The notes beneath the pieces are model-generated. The model worked only from the letters and a program-made list of their open reading frames with translations, made no database searches and had not been told where the DNA came from. 64,000 nucleotides of DNA, from assembly GCA_013180625.2 (NCBI GenBank), contig SNVD02012295.1:1-64000 (forward strand). The letters are read 5' to 3'. This stretch comes from Boswellia sacra (taxonomy: Eukaryota > Streptophyta > Magnoliopsida > Sapindales > Burseraceae). Shown piece after piece: positions 36,828-47,487 of the stretch; position 1 is the stretch's first letter; each line of letters starts with the position of its first letter. The translations under genes and the position numbers were made by a program.

Positions 36828-38241
36828 TGTTGTGTGAAATCCGCAAGTGCACAGAATCGCGAACAAGCAATATAATGATGAATAGATTATCATTCCCATA
36901 TGAATTTTGCTACTAACTACCAAAGCATATCTAACTCTAATTTTATTTGAACAATGATCCAATCATGACAATTTCAAATAAATAATGAATAATAACTATA
37001 ATTAAACTAATAACTAAATCAAGAAAACAATGATACTAAATTTAAATAATGAAAATATCAAGGTTATAAAAGCTCTAGGGATTCTAATTTCACCAAGATT
37101 AATTTAATTTAAATTCTCTAATCCAATCAATCAATATTTATTCCAATGTCGCCAACCAATTTCACTAAATTAATTGTTGTTTTTTTTCAAGCAACAACAA
37201 TGTATATTAATATATTAGAATCACATCTCTGTCTCATCTAACTCACTATTAATACCTATTAAGTGCAAGAAATCTATAAGGTTAGACAAATCACATTCAT
37301 ATCTCTCTCTCATGTCAATTTGTGGTAATTCATTCAATGGCAGAAATAATTATCATTTCTCAGTCTCAAATTGAATCCCAAAATCATGTAAAAGTTGATA
37401 AGGCTCTCATAAGCATTAAGCATAGAATTAAATACTCAACATAATATGGAATAAAACATCAATAAATTGAGATTAAAAGAATTCAAACATCATAATCTGA
37501 CTACATCTTAGCCCTAGAAAAGAGAACTAGTTCATAACTAAATTAAACAAAACCAAATTCATAATGCTAAACATAAAGATAAAGAGAGAAGAAAGGAAAA
37601 ACTAGGAATTTGACGAAGAAATCTTGCTCCCAACCATCCTCCTAAGCATCCTTGTTGCCCTTGGAACTCCCAAATACGTTTCATGATGTCCTATTTATAT
37701 GTGTAGGTTTTAGGATTCCAAATCCTTTTAGAAAATGCACTATAGAATTTTCCAAATTGACGTATCGCTACAACCCACGGACAGTGAGCCATAGCTCAAC
37801 CCTCTCTGCTTGAAACTCATGTTTGATTGTTCAACCTTGTGCCACGGCTCTTGCACCATTGCGCCATGGCTCCATGCTTTCTGGTTTTAAGCTCTGTTTC
37901 AACTCTTAAGAATTTATGCTTTGTGCTGCCTTCACTCTTTTGACCATAACTTTTAGCACACAACTCAAATTCACAAACCATAAAATTCTACAAAAAGTAG
38001 ACATCCAAAGCACATAATCTTTCGTAGTAGATCGATATAGTTAATTTTAAGAATTTGAATGTCCGACAGAGGTAAAATTTGAATGTTTCTGCTTTGAATT
38101 CACTCCAATTGCTTTCATTTGCTTTCCACAACCAAATAAACTGAGAAATAAAATAAACATAAGAAGAATAAGTTTGACTTTTAAGCAAAACAATATGCCA
38201 AGAAAAGAGGTACTAAAATATGCATGATTCTTATTTTATGA
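36828..38241 (-). repeat. 5' LTR of non-autonomous gypsy element
   Basis: On the plus strand it begins TGTTGTGTGAAATCCGCAAG next to the primer site and ends near TTATTTTATGA, where the partner has TTATCA; the terminal CA may be mutated. It carries one internal insertion relative to the partner around 37618-37680. Confidence 0.8.
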
Positions 38242-38716
38242 TATTGTAGTACTAAAACAATATGCCAAGAAAACAGTTTGTATTCCAAAAATTTTCAGAA
38301 AATATTAAAAGAATAGTTTTTATTCCAGTTCCTAGCCCTGTTTCCCTTGCCCCGCGCCACACAATTTGTAGAATTTTTAAGAACAATTTTTTTTCGAAAA
38401 TTTTTCGAAATATTTGGGTTTTTTGTTTCTGACTCTAAAATTGTTATATGTTAAAAATAGACATCTCAAAGATTATCTAGGATTTTGTTTCACCTGAAAG
38501 TTCATAGTATTTGATTTTGGAGAATTTTTGAAATTTGCTACCCAAACCTGGAAATTTTTGCAGTTTTTTGAACATGGCTAGGTTTAATGAAAACTGTTAT
38601 AACCCATAAAGTATCTTGCAAAAATGATTTTTCTATCTTGTTATAAACTCAAAAATCTTTCAAAAAAAAAGTTGTTTCACTTGAATTGATGATTTGTACA
38701 ATCTATCATGAATTTT
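38242..38716. other. Unclassified AT-rich flank, left of CACTA
   Basis: Low-complexity DNA with no conserved coding. It continues at 44230 on the far side of the CACTA element, since the element has a simple TTT duplication. Confidence 0.5.
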
Positions 38717-40080
38717 CACTACTAGAATTTTTTTTATACTTGTCACATAATTTTTTAAATATTTGTGATTTTTTGGTAATACTGACAACTATGGTATGCA
38801 ATGATAAGTCAAACCCCGATTTTCACGATATTTGTGAGATGGCCACTAAACATATTTGTCATATTGAAAAATTAGGGACAAATATGTAAAAACGCTCAAA
38901 ATCCCTCTTTCTTTCTTTCCCTCGTCCAAGTTTCACTTTCCCTCGCCTTTTTAATCCCTAGCTGCTCAAAGAAATTAGCATTAATAAAATTAAAGCTTTC
39001 GATTTCATTTTCCTCCTTCTCATTCAATTCATGTCCCTCTTCTCTTTCACTATCCCTCCTCCATCAATCGTTCGTTTTCCCTCATTCACTATTTTTTGCT
39101 CACTTATTTGTTCACTATTTTCACTTCCCCTGATTCACGTTTACAACTATTGGGTCATCACTTGGCTTATTCATCACCTATCATTCACTTTATTACCTCG
39201 CAGATTCATGGTTGTAGCTTACTCAGCAGCATTCACGATTGCACACAGAAGAGAAATCACTAACGTCCAGAGGTGAAGTCTGTCTCCAACCCATGAATCG
39301 GTAACTTACTCCTTAATTTCTTCTCTTCTATTTTTTCCTTCATTTAATTTATATGAAACCCTATAAATTCCTCTGAAACCCTATGAATCAATTGGTTTAA
39401 TCGATCTATCATCTCTTCACTTTCTTAAAAACCAAACAAACGATTTTTGTCTTTGTCTAAGGTTTTTGTGTTCTGATTTCATCTTGTAAATGGGAATTGT
39501 AACTCAACACTCAAACTTAGATGTGAAGGAACAGATGGGAATTGTTTTCAACGGAGATAGTGAATGGTCATGAATAGCAATAAAGAGGAAAAAAATGAAC
39601 TTGTTTAGTTGTTTTGGAGTTAAATGCGCAAGAGTTAGTAGTTATGAACTGATAGGCACCACCTAGTTTTACAAATGAGAAAGCGCAAATCTGCCAAATG
39701 CTAATTCACTCTTTGCCTCTTTGCTAATAATGACAATTTTGCCTAAAATGCTCCTAACAATTTAAACATGGGTTTTTTTATTTTCTTCCTTATTAACCTT
39801 TATTTAGTCATGGATTATTTAATGTTAAACTATTTGATTTGATTTTTTTCAGGGAAATGTAGGAATGATGTGTATATATGGGGGATTGCAAGCCACCAAT
39901 TGATTATCACATGTTAAATGATACATATTATGAGCAAGCTAAGCTATCATTATATCATTAGTGACAGAGCTGATGAGAAGGGTCTGTCCATGTGTGTCTC
40001 TCTGCAAATAATCACATTAATAAGAAACGGTGAATGTGTCTGCCCATAATTTTATTGCTATGTATTTTTGGTCATATTTA

Positions 40081-40182
40081 ATTATGAATAGAGAGGCTAT
40101 TTTCTCATGCATCACTTGCATTCCAGAAGACAATGATGGAGTTTACACTGCATGCTCTTTGTCTTGGCAGGATGGTGATGAG
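40081..40182 (+). pseudogene. Captured UBR7-like UBR-box exon fragment
   Basis: This 34-codon segment reads MNREAIFSCITCIPEDNDGV followed by YTACSLSWQDGDE. It resembles the UBR-type zinc finger of plant UBR7 (PHD-finger E3 ligase, N-degron recognition), where this stretch normally carries C-x2-C, C-x2-C and H/C ligands. Here one Cys is Tyr, another is Trp, and two His positions are Gln and Asp, so zinc binding would be lost. It lies in the CACTA element, on its plus strand, upstream of the COR413-like exons. The family is assigned from motif memory, not from a search. Confidence 0.65.
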
Positions 40183-40419
40183 TTTTATTTATTTATTTTC
40201 CCTTTATACATTAATGTCAATGCTGGACAATTAATGTTATTGAGGATTTTCCTTTTTCCTTATTAATTAAGAGTTTTAATTATAGCTCTTGTCAATTACC
40301 GTCAATATTATGTTTATTTGGTTAGGGGAAGGGAAAACAAATAGGACCCAATTCTAATAACTTTATGCACTATTTCATGATTTTTAGCTAGTTTATAGCA
40401 GTTGACTCATTGCTTGTAG

Positions 40420-40749
40420 GATCTGATGGAGATGAATTTATTGTTCAGGGTTTTAACGCTTGCAAAAGGCCATGCTGTTCAGAAATTCTTTCTTGTTCTA
40501 TTATGTTCTCTTCAAGCACAAGCAAGTATAATCTCGTTGATTAAGTGAGCTGTTAATTATGATTTTAATTTTTTTAAATATATATAGCTGTTACTTTATT
40601 CATAGTCTTTTTTCCTTTCAGGCTTCTATTGAATTCAAATTGTGGTGACGTTATTTAAGTTTGATTTTTCTCTTTGTAGGGGTGAATACAGCATTTGGTC
40701 TGCATTCCTGGCACTTATTGTTCGTCTCTTCTTCTTTATTCCTAGTGGG
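40420..40749 (+). pseudogene. Captured COR413 inner-membrane-like exons (two, with intron)
   Basis: Two consecutive exon pieces resemble chloroplast inner-envelope cold-regulated COR413IM proteins. The first (40420-40544) reads LLFRVLTLAKGHAVQKFFLV and ends SLIK. The second (40680-40749, extending a little further) reads GEYSIWSAFLALIVRLFFFI. The intron 40545-40679 has a GTGAGC donor and TTGTAG acceptor, and the split Lys codon (AA|G) joins in frame to give SLIKGEYS. The retained intron shows DNA-level capture. After FFFIPSG the sequence departs from the family. The acceptor before exon one (TTGTAG at 40414-40419) is also present. Confidence 0.7.
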
Positions 40750-41830
40750 TTTGGTCGTAGTTTCTCAATTGACTATGAGCTTGCTTTATCCTCATATGTC
40801 ATCTTCTCATTTCTAAAGAACATGCACTCTTTAGCTAGATAATATAAATGTATCGTATGAGTTTTATAATTTTTTCATCAGTCTTGTAAAGACAAGCCTT
40901 TTGAGTTAATGTTATTGTATCATTCTTGTAAAAATCAGTTGACTGACCTTTAGGTTACTTATGTTTAATAGTTAGGCGCCTAGCTTCCTTGTTTTGACTT
41001 TTCATGCAATGGAGTTATTTGGTTATTATATTTCTGCTCATACCCACAAAAATTTGTCATCTTTAATTTGGTTCCTGGGTCCAAAAGTGGGTAAACATGT
41101 TGGTGCTATAGAAATGTGAGGGGATAGATAAGCTCTAGTTGACATGAAATTTGAATGGAATAACAACAAATTTTATGGACCTTCAGTCATGAGAGTGCTA
41201 ATTTATTAATATTTATTCAGGTTTGTACAGCAATGAACTTGGGAGTTTAGTTAAAGTGAAACCTCAATAACACCTTTGATTAGTTTAACTGACACTTTCC
41301 ATACCAGGCAAAAATAAAAAAAAAAAAGATTTAGCAATGTTTAATTTCGGCCTTATATAGCCCACTGTATAGGGTGGTCCTGCAACTTCGATTAAGTTTT
41401 CAGCCTTTTACTTTCTTATTATATTATGTTAAAAATACGTATGATGATTAATGCAACATTTATCTTGTTACTAATTACTTTTAAAAGAAAAATTAGTATC
41501 AAACAGGCCTAATTAGATGTTAATCAAATTTATGAAAGAAAAGCATTCCATTTACATTTGTCTATTATTATTTGTATTCTTTTGTTAGTTGGAATTAGGA
41601 TGGTAAATTATGAATTGTAATATTGACAAGCTTTATGGTACCGAATGGTTAATAATAAATCATATATAAATAACAATAGTAAACACAATTTAACGAATGG
41701 AGATCTAATAAATTTAGAAATATATCGATATTCAGATATTGTATTTACGTTGTAGACAAACTGTTTGATGAAATGCATGCGACTGTTAGTAATCTTTTTT
41801 GGTAGCTTTGGTTAACAAAGTAATAATATA

Positions 41831-41868
<38 letters not shown>

Positions 41869-42460
41869 TGAAATTTTTTAATTAATTTTATATGTATACA
41901 TGAGCTCTCATATTTTAAGTTACTTGTGTCATGTTCTAATGAGAGTGTTTCTTTTTTGTCTATCACTTCCTCTTACTTGGGCTTTTTTTCCATTTTATTT
42001 TGATAAACACATTTTATCTGAAGATCTGATCTGCAATTGGTATTGAGTTTTCTTTTTTTGAAGATAATAAAAGATTCTATGCTACTGAAACAAAGAGTGC
42101 TACAAATTAGCAATTTACCATATTTCTAGGACTGTATCTCTAGCAAGTCAGCAACTAGTTTTTCATATATAAAGATTACTTATAGAAATTTTGCCAAATT
42201 CTTATAATATATAACCTTTGTCTTTTGAATCTTTCTTTGTAATCACTTAAAGTTTTACTTTTAATTAGCTTGAGTTTGTAAAATTGATTGCGTAGTTGAT
42301 AGTCTAGTGCATTTTATTTTTCTATGTAACTTTGTGTTTGAATTTTGTGCTTGGAATTTAGGCAAATAAAGGGTTTGGTCTCACTACACAGATAATTAAT
42401 TCTTGTAACTTGATTCTTAAGTTTCCTAAAGGCACTAACAACACCTTGTATGTTCCCCCC

Positions 42461-42483
42461 CTCTCTCTCTCTCTCTCTCTCTC
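42461..42483. repeat. (CT)n microsatellite
   Basis: A CCCCCCC run leads into about 12 CT dinucleotides inside the CACTA element. A (TA)n run lies at about 41836-41864. Confidence 0.9.
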
Positions 42484-42761
42484 ATTTTATTTGATTTTTG
42501 TGTGCTTCACTTAATGAGTATTGGGGTGTTGATTGTTTTAATTCAAATTGCGGTGCAATGCTTAGTTTAAAATCATGTCTACTTTTGAGGTTTGCAGTAC
42601 GTTCTTATGTTCCTTTGTTTTGAATTATGTTATTTGTTGAAAGTTATGGTTCTTTACTGCATGCAGAAATGTAACTATCTAGATGAATTGTTATGGCTAT
42701 GTGGTATTCAATGTACATCTCAATTTCCTAGTAATGTTGAGCATTTTGTTTTGTAAACCAG

Positions 42762-42944
42762 GACGATTCGTATCCGAAGAGCCATTGGAGTTGACTTTAT
42801 AAGTATTCAGTTTCTGTGTTATGGACTTGATCTGTTCATTTTAATTTAACATGTGGTCTCACTTGCTCCTTACTCTCATGTTCTCTTGTTCAGAAAATCT
42901 GCACTGTGGAGCAAGATGGAAAAACCAGGAAGCTTCAAATTGCA
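42762..42944 (+). pseudogene. Captured Rab1/RABD-like GTPase exons (two)
   Basis: The first exon piece (42762-42798) encodes DDSY and, after a short deletion and frame change, IGVDF. The second (42894-42944) encodes [16 protein letters not shown]. Together they match the effector/switch I to beta-3 region of Rab1/RABD small GTPases (DDSY...[22 protein letters not shown] in the family). The acceptor of each piece is intact (AAACCAG and TGTTCAG). The donor of the first reads ATAAGT where GTAAGT is expected, so it is mutated. The P-loop and the remaining GTP-binding motifs are absent. Confidence 0.7.
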
Positions 42945-43484
42945 GGTTATGGAATTTTTTTTCTATATTTGCTTAATTTATCCGAAATTGTTATATATAT
43001 CTACTGTCTGTGTTGGTTATTATTACAATTTGACTAAATTTTTAAGTTCCAACATTTTGCATCCAATTGAATTGCTTACAATATGTATGACTTAATAGTC
43101 TGTTGTGTAGTCTTTTGTTTATCCCATAACAACTATCCTAATGCTTTTAAGTTTGACACTCCAATTGGAGTTGCTAGATAAGTCCAATACAATACATCCT
43201 TGTGGATATTATAGATGGCATGGCTGGAGTACTATATGGAATTAAATGAATAAGTTTTATAGATATTTTTGTGAACTGATTGCGCATAATCCTGACTTGT
43301 CTATAGAAACTAGTTTGATTTGGTGATCTTTATGAATTTATGCCTCTAAATCAAGCAAAAGCTATTGTAATTCACAGTAAAATGACCTCTTACTAACCCT
43401 ACTATAATTAGATGAATTCCATGCCAATTATTTGTTTTATTAGATGATGAATATTACATTGAACCAATAGTAATCAATTTTCAG

Positions 43485-43712
43485 GGGTAGGAGTTGAATT
43501 GCTATGGTGGGCTCTATTTCCACGAGCATCCTCAACTTAGAATAAAGGTGGTAGATGGAATTAGCTTTGCACAACTCAGTTGTGCAAATAGCATCCCCAA
43601 AGAAACAACCGAAATGCTCCATAGAGGAAAGCTCACCAAGGTTGCATACTCTGTTGTCCTTGCTTTGTGCCAAAGTAGTGTCCACATACTTAGCATTCAA
43701 AGAAAGGAGCCT
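43485..43712 (+). pseudogene. Captured CER1-like exon fragment
   Basis: An open 76-codon stretch includes LYFHEHPQLRIKVVDGISFA, ANSIPKETTEMLHRGKLTKV and AYSVVLALCQSSVHILS. This matches the C-terminal (WAX2-type) domain of CER1/CER3 proteins of cuticular alkane synthesis, where the family has HPQLKVRVVDGSSLAVAVVL and NSIPKGTTQVLLRG. A TTTTCAG acceptor precedes it. It joins non-CER1 sequence after about QRKEP. It is the last recognisable fragment before the right subterminal repeats of the CACTA element. Confidence 0.8.
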
Positions 43713-44229
43713 CTGGGATACACAGAAGCAAGGGGAGTAGTGGTGACAATAGATACTTTTGATTGTCTTAATACTTTTAGAAAATGTTATTGTAAGTTAC
43801 TATGATTTTTCATATTCAATGTTGATGTACATTTTTTTAAGCATACTTCTTTTCATAATTAAGATATGTTTTATTATTAAATGATATATTATGATAATAT
43901 ATGATCTATTATAGTATTATTAAAAAAATCTTGTTTACAAAAATATAAAATATATATAATTTTTTTATTTTTCCTAAAACCATACTTGGCGGCTACAAAC
44001 CCACGAGTATTACATATATGTCTCAAATATATCTTCAAAATCTAAATTCTAAAGCACAAATACTTGAGGCTTTTTATGTGACAAATATGTTGCAGTCCTA
44101 TATTTGTGGGTTTGACCAACTCACAACAATAGAATATTTGTCAGTGCCAAACTTGTGAGCTAAGAAACCCACAATTATTACATATTTGAGGGGGATAAAC
44201 ACGCAAGTATGAAGATTTTTCTAGTAGTG

Positions 44230-44959
44230 TTTCAAAATTTGAGTAGCAGACTTGGAATTCCTTGCTTTTAAAGCAGAGCATGGAAAGCGATCTAATTTTC
44301 ATTGATTTCACAAAAAATTGTCATTTTTGGCATGTGTAATGTTGTGTGAGTCTGCTTTGAATCTGGAAAGTTTCATGATTTTTTGAGCTTTGTAGAAATT
44401 GTTACGATTTTTGAAAACTTACTGCTCAAGATACAAGTCTACTTGACAGAATTTTAGAGTTGGTAAAACTAAGTTGTTTCAGGGTTTTGTGACCTCATTT
44501 TGATATGATATTTTTAATTAAATATCCTATACATGTCTAAATGAATTGTGCCCATTTTTATCAAATTTGGAACAAGAATCAATTGTCTAAAAATCACCCA
44601 ATTAAGTTGGTGCAGTGTTGGGATAGTAATTTGGTTGACCTTAACCAATGTGTTTGATGATTTTTAAAGATACTTATTGATAATTTTAGGTTGAGATAAG
44701 GAAATTTCAGTGAAGTACAACTAGGCAAGTGAGCTAGAATTTTATTTCACAATATTTAACTACATCTATATCAATGAAGTGTAATATAAAAATAAAAGAA
44801 GTAATACAATATCTGAATATCAATGAATTGTTTCTATTTTAAATATTCTCAAAATCAATATTTAATTTTATTTAAATGGCTTTAACTACCGTGATGTTAC
44901 TTTCAAGTTGTTTTTCTTCCTTAATTTTATTTTAATTTTGTATATATTGTGATGCCTTT
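44230..44959. other. AT-rich flank, nothing recognised
   Basis: It is the continuation of the CACTA target DNA. No conserved coding is visible. The last ~150 bp resemble the 5' leader intron of the hAT transposase (poly-pyrimidine, then TTTTTTTAGG). Confidence 0.5.
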
Positions 44960-45457
44960 TTTTAGGTAAACAATGTCTATTTCACATCAAGAAGTGGGGA
45001 TGTCAAACAAACTAAATAAGTGATGGCATTATTTATTGTTTACTTGATAATAATTTTATTGCTGTGAGCACGTTTACTTGGATTATTTGCTATAGTTGTG
45101 GCTATGTATAGATTTTGTTTGTTGGTATTGTTTGTTGAATTGCTGTATTGAAATAATATGTATGCTTTTTAGTTTCAATAGATATACTATTTTCATGATT
45201 GTCAAAAAGTGGTTAAATTTATGTGCGATATATTTATATATGTTTTAATTTTTGATTAAACATGAGATTGAAAAAAAAATTTGTAAATGACAGGGGTGAC
45301 GTAGGGCGAGTACAGATCTGTTAAATTATTTTTTTACCCGCCCCACCCTACCCCGGGGCAATGAGGCGAGGCGGGGTGGGGAAAGAATAATTCAACAGTG
45401 CGGGGCTGGAAACTGGCTACCTTGGACCCGCTGCACCCCACCCTACTAGCATTCCTA
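44960..45457 (+). mobile_element. Internally deleted hAT derivative
   Basis: It starts with a copy of the hAT transposase start (ATGTCTATTTCACATCAAG, AGTGGGGATGTCAAA) at 44973-45006. It then jumps to sequence like the 3' UTR of the same transposase (TTATTGCTGTGAGCACGTTT) and to a GC-rich end closing CCCTACTAGCATTCCTA. The right end reversed is TAGGAATGCTAGTAGGG. The GC-rich left end is not visible, so the fragment is incomplete. Confidence 0.65.
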
Positions 45458-46040
45458 TCACCAGGCCTTAAGAGGCCATGTGTCATAGCAACCTATCAAC
45501 CTAGTACCTTGCTTGGCTATACGTAACAGGCTCATGCTTAGCCATATAGAACACTTGACCAGTAATGACCAATGATCAATATCTGTCACTCAATTTTTTT
45601 TAATTATTTAGGTTTTTTAATTATTTTGAGATTTATAACTATTACTTTATTAGTTATTTGCATTGTTATGGTATTAATAATTATTAAAATATCTATTAAA
45701 AATGAATTATCTAAAAATTCTAATGGTCAGCTAAATTTAAAAGTTAATCTACTAAATTTTTTTAAAAACAATTTGTGATTTATTAAATTTATGAAATTCG
45801 TCAATTTATCCATTTAATTTTTGGGCACATTATTATATTTTAAAATACTTATAACACTTAAATCTTGGCCAACTATTAACCTGATTTTTATCTAAGGTTT
45901 CTCATTCGTAAAGTAATTGATTTGGATGCTTTAATGTGTGTAATAAACCAAATTGCCCCTTTTTGTTTGTTATCTTTAACAAAAGTTCAGTGAGGGTAGG
46001 GGACATGTGTGGGATTTTCGGAAGCACTAGATGTTATGTA
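45458..46040. other. Intergenic between two hAT copies
   Basis: AT-rich with no recognised gene. The last 8 bases (GTTATGTA) are the left target duplication of the hAT element. Confidence 0.6.
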
Positions 46041-46529
46041 TAGGATGGCAAAATGACCCGCCAGGTCCGAGGCCCCGGTGTGACCCATGTTTTAGGGGCG
46101 GGTCTTGACCTGTTTTTTTTTTAATTTAGGGCAGGTTTGGGTCCCCAAAATTATTGACCTGTTCGGGGCGGGTCCGGGCCCGGGTCCACCCTCCAGCGCC
46201 GTTTGACTCGCTTCGCCCCGCACAGTATTAGGATGTATATGAAAAAAATAAAGTATTTGAACTCACATAGAATTTTTGGGGGTGATTGTGATAAACTATA
46301 ATATTTTAGAATACCATGTAATTTTACTAGACTATAGCATCATTCATCAAATTTTTCTTCAATTCCCATGTTTTATTAGATATTTATGATAGCAGGTTTG
46401 TTTTCTTCTGGCATGTTTGTTTATTTTTTTGGGAAAATTGAAAAAATAGACACAATTAAGGATCCTTAGTTAAATATGATGCAAAAAGGCAAAAAAAAAA
46501 AAAAAAAACAAAGTTAAGACAAGCAACCT

Positions 46530-46800
46530 GACAAAACTTGACAAACTCGACAAAACTCGACAAAACTTGATAGAGCTCGACACAAGCTTTCATCCGACAT
46601 GTTGAGTGTCGGACACATGGTTCGAGATATCTATATGTCGGTTTTCACGTATCCGACACTCGACATGTTGGATGAAAGCTTGTGTTGAGTGTCGAATGAT
46701 GCATCCGACACTCAATGTCTTCGAAAATACATTGATATCGAGTGTCGGTTGTGAATCCGATATGACTCGACATGTAAGTGTCGAGTGTCGAGAAATCTGA
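46530..46800. repeat. TCGAC/TGTCGG-rich subterminal block
   Basis: It is dense in CTCGACA, ACTTGACA, TCCGACA and GTGTCGAG, partly arranged as inverted pairs around GACATGTTG. It lies about 0.5 kb inside the left end of the hAT element, where transposase-binding repeats of hAT elements are usual. It resembles the 16561-16870 block. Confidence 0.6.
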
Positions 46801-47487
46801 AACTGGGAAAATTACGTAACACGGTAGTTTCAGCAAATTTTTTGATTAATTCTTCTGCATTTCAGTATTTAATTTCTCACTGTTTGAATCAACTTTTGCG
46901 TTTGCGTTTGCTGTAGCTCTGCTCTTTCCTTTGCATTTCATTCTCTTCTGCTCTCTGCTATTTCTCTGCTCTCTTTGGCAATCTGATTTAGACAATTAGT
47001 TGAAACTCTTGCGTTTGTTGTAGCTCCTCTGCTCTTTGCTCTCTCTTCTGCAGATTTTTGAGCTATTTCCAAGTAATTTACATCTTTCACTTTTCCTTTT
47101 CTGTTCAATTTTTGTTCGATTAGGGTTCTCTCTGTGTTTGTTTTCTTTTTTAAATTTGGGTGTTAAATAAATTTATGGGATAATCAATATACTATGTTTG
47201 CCTCGCAAGTATTTGAAATTTCTATCTGTTTATTGCGAGATAATCAATTTCATCACCGTATTTATTGTGTTTATTATGGGATAAGCATTTGATTGCTGTA
47301 ATGAACATTTCATCGAGTCCAGGTCTAGGACAATGTCTTTTTGTATATATGATATGATATGTGGAATTAACCTAAACTAGATGGGATATGATATGTAATT
47401 ATGATATGATATGTAAACATGATTCCATCTAGTTGTTAGGATAATCCATGTCCATGTAATTATAGATGTGATTTTTGTAGGCAAATA

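Larger units (their letters stand above)
32759..38241 (-). mobile_element. Non-autonomous gypsy-type LTR element
   Basis: This is a 5.5 kb minus-strand element with paired ~1.4 kb LTRs (32759-34151 and 36828-38241), a degenerate tRNA-Asp-type primer site at about 36806-36822, and a 2.7 kb interior. The interior holds only a gag remnant beside the primer site and a long non-coding stretch. No protease, RT or integrase is visible. No matching target duplication was found at the outer flanks, so the ends may have been altered. Confidence 0.8.
38717..44229 (+). mobile_element. Pack-CACTA element carrying several host gene fragments
   Basis: It is 5,513 bp long, bounded by CACTACTAGAA on the left and its inverted form on the right, with a 3-bp target duplication TTT (38714-38716, 44230-44232), as expected of CACTA (En/Spm-type) DNA transposons. 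Both subterminal regions repeat TATTTGT/ACAAATA motifs. No TNP2-type transposase domain is visible, so it is non-autonomous. The interior contains plus-strand exon fragments recognisable as UBR7-like, COR413IM-like, Rab1-like and CER1-like, several still with splice sites. A CT-rich leader follows the left end. Gene capture by CACTA elements is known in plants; this combination is not one I recognise. Confidence 0.9.

Noticed and set aside
39031..39276. 81-codon plus-strand ORF near the left end of the CACTA element
   Set aside because: It is pyrimidine-rich leader sequence with hydrophobic low-complexity translation and no recognisable domain.
43440..43700. 86-codon minus-strand ORF
   Set aside because: It is the antisense shadow of the CER1-like fragment on the plus strand.
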